Assembly (NCBI GenBank): GCA_015501075.1
Contig: JADNYJ010000132.1
Coordinates: 1-64,000 of the forward strand
DNA length: 64,000 nucleotides
Direction of reading: 5' to 3'
Source of the DNA: Gymnopilus junonius
Taxonomy: Eukaryota > Basidiomycota > Agaricomycetes > Agaricales > Galerinaceae
Shown here piece by piece: positions 56,074 to 64,000 of this stretch. Under the pieces are notes generated by a model, which saw only the letters and a program-made list of their open reading frames with translations, had not been told where the DNA came from and made no database searches. Both the position numbers and the translations under genes were made by a program. Position 1 is the first letter of the stretch; each line of letters begins with the position of its first letter.

Positions 56074-58990
56074 TTAGCTGAAAGCAAAGCGATAAACTTT
56101 TGACACAATATCATACGAACTTCGGAAGGAAACCGTGATTAATATGCGCCGATTGTATCTTGATCCGAAATCGAGAATGCGATCCGTCTGAAGGAGGACC
56201 TGTCGTTTCCGTATGATTCTATTGTCTTCTACTCCATGACGTTCTCACGAGAGTCCATACCATACAGCTGAAGGACTTCAAATGCCATATAATCGCCACA
56301 GTCCAGCATTGAGTCCATATGCCTGGAGGCATTGTTCGATAAATCAAGCAAAAGGACGTTATCGCACAGGCAGATATCCAAATCAACTCTCGCCTTGCTC
56401 CTCCCCTATTTTTAGGTTTCACGTTTACAGTTCACTCTGGTTTTGTCAGTTTATGACCTGGTTCGTTCCAAGTTCGAAGTCAAAAGTTAATATAGCGTCA
56501 AATGAGTAAAGCAGGATTAAATATTGAAGGAGCAGTCAAGCAAGAGTCAATGGTCGGTCGAAGCGGGAGAGATCAGAGGTCACACCGCAAGTGACGGGGC
56601 GCGGGAATGTCCGGGGAGTTAGCTTGGCGAAAACCAAGGAGGGAGTCTTGACTTTATCCTACGCCCTTTGTACAGTTACTCAACGACACAGCTAGACATT
56701 GCTAAAAAGTGGTAACTCTCTGCTACTAAGCGCTTAAGCACTCGAGTCCGGCTACGGTATCAGCGCACTCAGATTCAAACCGACGTACGTGAGTCAACTT
56801 GTTCACTGAATTAATCATTGAACCAAATCAACTCAGATTGAATGTGAACCACTTCAGACGAACCATGCTCTTTAGACATGTTTATCGACCCTAGGGGATG
56901 GCATAAGCCTAGCTTTATAAGCCACTGGCTCTAAAGATGATCAATGAACGCAGTAATATGATTTCTTAATATCAGCCGGAGCGGAATACATTCCCTAGGT
57001 CGGCCTGTTCTCTCTAAGTCCCGCTAGTGACATGCTCATCGTTTGTTACTCCTGAAGAACCATGCCTAAAGTCGTCCTGACACCGACTTCACACCCTATG
57101 CCTCAATTCGAATCTCAGACGACGCCGCGGACGACCAGTCACAAGCACGGCTATTAGAACGCTTCTACCAACAACGCTAGTGCTGCTGAACGCTCCCCCT
57201 TGGAATCGCGATTTCAATTCTTCGGGTTTAGACAGTGATGGTAGTCAGGGTGGTCGACATGAAGCCTGAGATATGAGGTCATCCAGAGGTCTATCCCGAT
57301 GAAGATGATCCCAGCAGGATGACCGACGGATTTTTGACTATCAAGATCAAGATTTTGATGCGGAAGGATGGGTGTCTTTAGCTGGCAGAGCGGCGCATGT
57401 AAAGGAAGACGACGCCTACCGCCGCCCCCGCTATCTGTATCGTTGTTTCTCGCCGTTTCTTTGCTCCAATCAAGCAGCGGCGGAGGCGTACCTTCAATAC
57501 CATCTCTTCTCCTCTATGCTTCGATGTACACAATCCTATCTTGTCTCTGCAGGCTTGTACTTCTTGTCCACCACCACCACCCACTGTCCCCATTATTCCA
57601 CGAGTTCTTCTGACTACAACCATCGTCAAATGGCGCATAGGTATATCAGCAGGTGGCAGTGCAGCCAACCCAAATTTTATTTGCAAGTTTTTGGACAATG
57701 AAGAACCTTCTCCGATGTGGACAACTCGAACAATGCCCATAAGCCACGGTTTTTAGTCGCTGAGCTCCTGGATCCCTGGCGTTACTATTGAAGTCGTCCC
57801 AAGTCGACCAAGATGAAACTCAGAAAGACGAACGTTCGGCGATCAAGATTTTGGCGATGGAGAACGGGTGTTATGAGCTGACCTTATACCCCATGTCAAA
57901 GAAGACGACCATGAACAGTCCCCTCGCTGGATGTACAGCTCCAGCTCATCTCCACGTCAGCCTCGTATCACTCTCACCTACATCGTCGTTTTCACTCCCC
58001 TATTCCCTAATGTTCGGGTTCTCATCCAGCTCTCAGAACAATTCCACTCCCAATTTATGATCCCCACCTTTACAACATCCCACAAAGTTTAGGGCTCCAC
58101 AGGGGAATGTTTGAACGTCCATCCTCTAATTTTACATGGGATAAACGGGTGGCAGTGCCGTTAGGTGGCGGTGCAGGCCGCGCAATATCAACTACTACTT
58201 TCGAAATTTTGGATGGTACCCTTCTCCGATACGATGTATACAACATTCATAGACTACGAATACACCACCAGCTCACTGTCTTGCAACTTCAACCTCAAGT
58301 GGCGGCGGAGTGTCACGTTCAGCATCGCCTTTAATTCTTTTCCCCACTATTTCTAAAGCTCGTCCAATTCTCAGCGAACTTCTACTCCCAGTTCACTATT
58401 CTTTCCACCCTCTTCAACACCCCGCAAGGTCTAGGTTGACAACTGTACGCACATCGCTGACCCGCAGAAAGTGGTGATGCAGGCAGGTGGCGGTGCAGGC
58501 GGCGCAGTTTGCTTGCAATTTTGTCATCGACGATGAACCTTCTTCGATGTGGACACCATATGCAATACGTATGGCCTACGGGTGCTGATGGGCGAGTCTT
58601 AACTCTTACCATTAATAATCCAACTCCAGGTCGAACTGCAGGAGAAACCCCGGTCCCTGCGATGTCTGCTGCAAACAGTGGTGCTGGTGGTACTTTGGGA
58701 CTAGCACGAAAACGTAGGATTTGGATATGAGGGAGTGACGTGGATGAGGCGGAAGATTACTGGTATGACCCTTTCAGAGTTGCCTTCACTTTCTCAATAT
58801 CGATCTTGCGTGCATGCACAAAATGTAAAGCGCTGCTGCTAGCAATCAACTATTGAGGATGTGACGTCGATGAGCACTATTCTTTCAACTCTCACTCTCG
58901 CTCTCACTCTCATTCCCTCCCTATTATTTTCCTGAGCGTTGCAGAACACGAACAGCTTCCTAGTAGCATTCAGTTAGATATCCCCGCTAC
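56074..58990. other. non-coding or decayed part of unit B
   Basis: Collinear with 47036-50990. Open frames at 57368-57756 are low-complexity and not shared with unit A in frame. No gene is supported. Confidence 0.4.
57640..58565 (+). repeat. GGTGGCGGTGCAGGC-centred repeats, unit B triplet
   Basis: Three copies start near 57648, 58149 and 58470. Each is followed by a TTTTGGAT/GACGATGAACCTTCTTCGATGTGG-like end. Unit A has two copies, so the number changed after the segmental duplication. Confidence 0.6.
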
Positions 58991-60485
58991 ATCGTCATGT
59001 ACTTCGTCAAGCTCATCAAAGAGGCCAACGAGCGTGCCCAAAAGTTCGGTCCGTAAATCACCGGCCCGATTACATCTGGACAGTGGACTCCGGAGATCTG
59101 TAATGAACTCCACTTTTCGCTCCCCTGATCTCTTCCCCTTGCACTTCTGATTGCTCCCGATTTTTTCATTTTCTTATTTTCGTTCGCCATCAAGCTCTAG
59201 CGTCTTGTACAGAACTTGAATTGCAATGACCTGGACTCGTAAATTTTATTTAACCCAGCTAAGGCTTCCCCTTGTCCCCAATCGGCTGTTAGGAGTTCAT
59301 CCAAATAAATAGAAGCCCTTGGAACCACCTGCGTGCAAGGCAATTGCCGAATGCCCTTGATCCGAAGTTTTTTCTGAAGGATCCACAGCCTGCCTAAAAG
59401 GGCGCTGCGGTGTTTTAGAACATAAATCGCCCCAGTACACGCAGCGCAACCCCATCATTACTTTCACCACCATGTCGAGTCAGTCGGAAGACTCACTGCT
59501 TCAATAGTTCGCTTCCGGGTTTCGTAGTTTTCCCAGCCCTTGCCGATGTACCGGTACCTATTGGTAGCCCGCACACACTGGCAGCACGACCACGCTCGTC
59601 ATTGAAGAGAAGTCAGCTCAAAGCTAAGAATGATGACAGTGTGGACTGTGTACATCGGGAAGGTGTGTCCGAACGAAAATTTCTGGCCCCGGTGATAAGG
59701 ATGAAAAAGGTATCATGGCATATTGAGTGGCAAGTGACAAGTAACAAGTCGCATCTCTTTGATTTCTCTTAGGCTTTTCTATTTACAACTTCATATCTCG
59801 GCTTTCCCCACTTATATTAAGCGACATGCAAGCTTTTCAAATCGAATCCCGAGAAATGAATTGCGTAGCACTCCGAAATTATCGTCGTTTGGTCCGACGC
59901 GTGCCTACTTTCGTTTTCTGCCTGATAGTACAGTTCGTGGAGATCAAAGAGAACGGCCGATTTTATAAGCCGAAGTAGAGTCGGAGTGTGAATGTTGAGG
60001 AGCATCGCCGTTAATCAAAAAAAGCTGACACTCATCTCCTTAAGGTGATAAATTGGTCTCTTGCGACTAAATGACCCCTACCCATTCTCATGCATGGGCT
60101 TGGTAACAGCGTTCAGTTCCCACCGTTGCGTGGAATTAGACGGGCCAGCAAGCCCCAGATCACATACGATATCTTTTCAGCATTTCTTCAGCTTCAATTT
60201 CGGATGTATAGTAACTCTGGCGTTGAAATATGGAGGCACCAGAATGACAACATCGCTGAGTGTGATATCGGGTAAATTCCTTATTCTAAAACACCCACTT
60301 CGGAGCTTGCCTTTCATTGCCTTATTATCGTTGGTACATTGCTCTGATCGCAGAGGTGTTGGCTCTGGGAGCGCCCTGAATATAAAAACGTCTCCCCTAG
60401 TAATCAATATACCCATATATTATATCCCCGACTCATTCTTCATTGCCCTTGCATCCGCTCCACGACGTTCACTCTTTCTCCTTCA
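58991..60485 (+). other. decayed plus-strand sequence at the start of unit C
   Basis: Parallels the starts of units A and B. A short open run near 58997-59056 (MYFVKLIKEANERAQKFGP then stop) could be the last exon of a gene, but I could not link it to upstream exons. Confidence 0.3.
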
Positions 60486-61447
60486 ATGGTCTATTCCGCG
60501 GACTATCAGGTGCCTATATTCTCGAAGACGCCTTCCGTTACCAGTGACACCAAATCAAGATGGTTCCATCTTCGACCTACTATTAGCAATGACCGGAAGG
60601 TATGACAACGATCACCTCTTGCCTAGCTTTATGTGACAAATGTTAAACTTTTAGAAACGTGAACGCCGGCGCTCATCCTTGCCAAATTTCATCGTCCTTC
60701 CTCTTCCCACCCACCAACTCCATGTCGCTTTTGGGCTTACTCTGTAAGATCCATTTTGGTGTAATGTTCAGTTTATGTTTACCTCCTCCGCTTCTCTTCT
60801 CAGCCCTCCTCTTCAAACACTACCAAGGCGTTTCATTTCCAACGATCGATATCGACCCACACCGAGACACACTCGAATGATCCTAATTGCCCTCGCCATG
60901 ACTCGTGGGTTAAGGCGCCTTGGATATAAAGCCAGAATGTGGAAGCGGTCGCCTATTAATAAGAAGAAGTCAATCAGAGCATCCACTGCTGCGTCTAAGA
61001 TGAAGCAATCTTCCCTCAAGAAATCCTCCCTCAAACAATCCTCCGTCAAGCAATCCTCCGCCAAGCAATCTTTCGTTAAACATCCTCAACACAAACCGCC
61101 ACCCCGCCCTCTTACAATCATTCAAAGCCATGGGAAGAAGAGAAGAAGGAAACGTTCAACGTGAGTCGCTTGTATTCTTAAGTATGAATATGAGTGACAC
61201 TCCTGCTTCTTCTTGACACAGGATACCCGTTCACAAGTTCAAGGTCACTTTGCCTCTTCCTCAGAATCATATGGCTCAGGGCACGCAACTGGCAGGACCT
61301 TCCGTTCAAGCGCAGGTCAACACGCCAGAGGGGTATACGGGAATAAGCCTAAATCTGATAGATCTTCGATGTAAGTCACTTGGTTGTTCTAACCTCGAAC
61401 TTAAATTCACATTGTTAAAACCTTCAGGGGAATATCGAGCAAGATGA
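60486..61447 (+). CDS. lysine-rich spliced gene, copy C
   Basis: Five exons (60486-60599, 60655-60743, 60804-61160, 61222-61370, 61428-61447) join in frame from ATG to TGA, giving about 242 residues. The N-terminal exon (KTPSVTSDTKSRWFHLRPT) matches the unit B fragment. Exon 3 has a basic core with five tandem K-[QK]-S-S/F-type units near 61005-61080 and ends GKKRRRKRST, a strong nuclear-localisation-like cluster. Exon 4 opens IPVHKFKV, matching unit A. The protein is Lys/Arg/Ser-rich with no catalytic motif, so a nucleic-acid-binding or nuclear role is a guess from composition only. Confidence 0.58.
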
Positions 61448-61693
61448 ATTCGGCACCGATGAATGACGCTTTTTGCTTTATTGACGAACGAGAACCGGAA
61501 CGATGTCAGAGCAGACAATATCAATCTATGTCATATGGATATGGACAACGTACATCAAGCCTGTACCGTAATGAACTATAAAGCTTTTAACGGCATATCA
61601 GCTCGTACCGTAGACAGTGTCTATTTCGTCGGACGTTATTCAATAACGCGATCAATTCTAGCGACCCTAAAAGTTCATGTAGATCTGTTCCTA

Positions 61694-63684
61694 TCACTTC
61701 CATCCCCCAGAGATCCAGCCGTTAAATTCATAGAATCGGGTAAGCGTTTTAGGTTCCATCTTTGAGAGAAGACTGCCCCATGGATTACGCCTAGGACTGA
61801 GCTCTGGATGAAAGGTAATACCAGCACCCTTGAATAGTATAGACTCTCTTATAGCTTCCGCCTCGTTGTAAGCCTTAGGAAATAACAATCGGCAAAAGAG
61901 TTGAGGCAAGAAACGCATTGCTTACCGTGAACAAACTAGGAATATGTTGTCGAAACATAGCATGGTATGTTCTGGTCCAAGATGCGATATCACCCTTGCA
62001 ACATACAGAGTTGAAGGCGATAGCTAGGTCGGGTTTGACAAAGCCGCTTCCTTGGTCAGCGATGTATTCATGGTATGTCCTATATCGAAAATCAAATCAG
62101 GCATACAAATTATAACCCCTGAATAGGATGGCGTACTTTGGATGGTGGTCGTGAATCATCATCCGCCCATTGCTTTCACATTGACTGGATTTGAATAATA
62201 AATATCGCATCACCCAAAATATTATTCAAAGAGACATACGCGCAAATTTCGATCTCATTGATTATAGGATCTTCTCCAGTCAAATCGTCCAAGTCTGGTC
62301 CAACGAATGTCATCTGAGAACCTCTAGTTATATGAGTTGTAAAGGAGGAAATGAAGAGAAAGTACCATCAAAGTTTTCACTAAAGGCAGACGATGCAAGA
62401 TCTCCTCAAATATTTCGTCGTTCATGATTTCGACTTCCGCTGCGCCGATCACCTTGTATATCGCATTAATAATGATGAGAGAGGATTAAGGAGGACCTAC
62501 ATGGATATTGAGCACCTCCTTCATGGTCCATGAGTCATCATCACCGTTCAGAATTTCCAGGCCCCATAAGATGGTCATAGGCATTGATAGGTTTTCACTG
62601 ACTGCACGGAGTGCCGCCTCCAAGAAATCATGGCCTTTAGAAGAATGAGAGCTTAGTGTGTTAGCCAAGTCAGATAAATAATGGGTCCAGTCGCTATCTT
62701 GAAGAGAAGACCACGACGGCACAGTACGCTCCGGCACCCAATTGAATTCCCCGACGTTGGAGCCTGGTAATAAGATTTGGGAGCATCTCATGTCGTCAAA
62801 ACATCGTCTATTCATCTCGCAATGTGAAAGATTTTCGCGACTGTATTTGGATGGTTCGTCTTGGTGCTTGGATTTCATAGACAGCCAGTGCAGATCGCAG
62901 CAGAAAAAAGAGAGCGCGCAACCAGGACATGGTTTTAAAACTGATGGAGAAGTATTCTGGTTTGCAAGTCTCGCTTCAATGCGAAAGATCGCATCCGATC
63001 GGCCACTGCGTAATTATCAAATTAGGCTCTGGTTTGTTGTCCCAATGTAGGAAGGCGTACCATGCAAGGCAATGCGGTTCCCAACCCAACACATTACACT
63101 CGTGATTGAGGAGTGTCCTCTGTAGTTCCTCCTCCAACTTATCCATGACGAGACACCCGACACTGTCGAGACATTCCTCCACCTCTTCCTCGTTTATGAA
63201 ATGATGAGTGTATGGGTTTTTACGAACGAATGAGTACGGCTTCAGGAGGTCGGGTCCATATTTCCTCTCCACAGCCTGGTACGCGGTGCAAAACTCCTGG
63301 TGATCGGGCCACTGCGCCTGTACTTTAGTGTGAGGAAAGTAGTAAAAGAGTATATGTATGATAAAATAATACCATCTGACACTCTGATTACCATTTGATT
63401 AGAATTTTGAACGCTCGATGAGATTTAAAAGGCTTACCTTGGTCACAAAACCAAAGGTGACGACATCCGCACTGTGAAAGGGAGTTTTCGGCACTTCTTC
63501 CACTTAAACAATAGAAGCAAGCTAGACCAAGATTAACAAGGATTGGTGGAACGCGTCTATGATCCATGGAGCGTGAATCTGAAGAAGAATTTGAAGGAGC
63601 ATTTGAAGAAGCATCTGAGGAAACATCTGAGTAGGCATCCGAGGAGGCCTCTGGAGGGGCATCTGAAGGAACATCCGAAGACAT
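61694..63684 (-). CDS. MYND zinc-finger / MSS51-like protein, copy C
   Basis: Minus strand, ATG at 63684, stop at 61694. The N-terminus is a Ser/Asp/Ala-rich repeat tract (about 38 residues) absent from copy A. The MYND finger: ACFYCLSGRSAE, CGCRHLWFCDQ, E-C-Q-M from microexon 63383-63373, then WPDHQEFC. The next exon ends WEPHCLAW. The following large exon has CPGCALSFFCCDLHW as the second Cys/His cluster and LSMPMTILWGLEIL. The C-terminal MSS51-like exons read MTFVGPDL, KPDLAIAFNSVC, SWTRTYHAMF, IPSLFTV, NPWGSLLSKMEPK and WISGGWK. Exon pattern equals copies A and B. This is the best-preserved gene of unit C. Confidence 0.75.
63373..63383 (-). other. 11-nt microexon of MYND gene, copy C
   Basis: AGTGTCAGATG on the minus strand between a CAG acceptor and a GTATTA donor. 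It encodes E-C-Q-M with the split codon, in the same phase as copies A and B. Confidence 0.72.
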
Positions 63685-64000
63685 CTAGGAGAGTAGTGTA
63701 ATACCAAGGAAGAGGAGGGATGCGAATACAAAATAGTCGAGCCAAAAAACATTGATGCGATCACGTTGGAATTTTCCTTCTTTACCCCCCTGACCGATTC
63801 AGACTCAGCGTGTTACTTCAGTTGGTTTTTTTTGTGATGCAGGACGCAAATTCACGCTGAAAAGGATACAATGTACTTTGTAGAAATGATTTGGGACCAA
63901 GAGACCTTGTCTTTACCATAGTACATATGATTCTGTCATTTTCTACTCCACGACCTTCTCACGAGGGAGGGGCTTTAAAAACGTATAATCGCCGAAATCC
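63685..64000. other. upstream region of MYND gene copy C
   Basis: No gene. The last about 70 bases match the downstream parts of units A and B, showing that unit C continues past the window. Confidence 0.5.

Larger units (their letters stand above)
50990..58990. repeat. tandem segmental duplication, unit B
   Basis: Second collinear repeat. It is shorter than unit A because of a deletion between the lysine-rich gene and the GH131 gene near 52.6 kb. It carries an insertion in an intron of the MYND gene and an additional copy of the GGTGGCGGTGCAGGC repeat. Confidence 0.65.
58990..64000. repeat. tandem segmental duplication, unit C (runs off the window)
   Basis: Third collinear repeat. It still shares CTTCTCACGAGR and TATAATCGCC near 63950-64000 with 47680-47735 and 56240-56300, so the unit continues beyond the window. 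GH131 sequence is absent between the lysine-rich gene and the MYND gene. Confidence 0.65.

Noticed and set aside
1..64000. CRISPR arrays, rRNA genes, tRNA genes
   Set aside because: No regularly spaced identical repeats and no convincing tRNA or rRNA sequence; the genome is eukaryotic.

Overview
The window looks like the genome of a filamentous basidiomycete, most likely an agaricomycete. Genes carry many short introns (about 45-65 bp, GT..AG). There is a chromodomain Ty3/gypsy retrotransposon, an AA9 polysaccharide monooxygenase, GH5 and GH131 glucanases, a DUF3669 gene, a DUF2235-WD40 gene, F-box and BTB genes, and kinase-like genes of a type I associate with agaric genomes. No bacterial operons, CRISPR arrays, rRNA or tRNA genes were seen. 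All gene models were made by eye from reading frames and splice signals.

Layout. 1-3.9 kb: gene debris, namely a protein O-mannosyltransferase remnant and the first part of an F-box/LRR-like gene. 3.86-11.40 kb: a full-length but broken chromodomain LTR retrotransposon with a 5-bp target duplication (CTCAC). It splits the F-box/LRR-like gene, whose tail resumes at 11.40 kb. The element has an 11-nt primer-binding site complementary to the predicted 5' end of its own RNA, as in the self-priming Tf1/sushi type, and extra open frames after integrase. 11.7-17.7 kb: AT-rich palindromic sequence, a clean seven-exon membrane-protein gene, and two unassigned minus-strand genes. 17.8-24.8 kb: two paralogous pseudokinase genes with matching introns, flanking a gene that may have a PD-(D/E)XK-type fold. 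25.1-31.6 kb: a TauD/TfdA dioxygenase, a broken DUF3669 gene, a secreted AA9 enzyme and a coiled-coil gene. 31.9-35.0 kb: a DUF2235-WD40 gene with apparent frame breaks. 36.0-41.1 kb: a membrane-anchored GH5 glucanase and a divergent BTB gene.

41.1-64.0 kb is a diverged tandem triplication. Units A (about 41.1-51.0 kb), B (51.0-59.0 kb) and C (59.0 kb to beyond the end) are collinear direct repeats. The ancestral order appears to be: plus-strand lysine-rich spliced gene, minus-strand GH131 gene, minus-strand double-zinc-finger MYND/MSS51-like gene, then a long non-coding or decayed stretch. Unit A keeps all three genes. Unit B has a deletion joining the 5' end of the lysine-rich gene to a gutted GH131 gene. 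Unit C has no GH131 gene. The MYND/MSS51-like gene persists in all three units, each time with an 11-nt microexon that supplies one zinc-ligand cysteine.

AA9, GH5 and GH131 fit a plant- or fungal-wall-degrading or wall-remodelling lifestyle. Several recognisable genes carry single-base frame breaks. Real decay and assembly error cannot be separated from this sequence alone.
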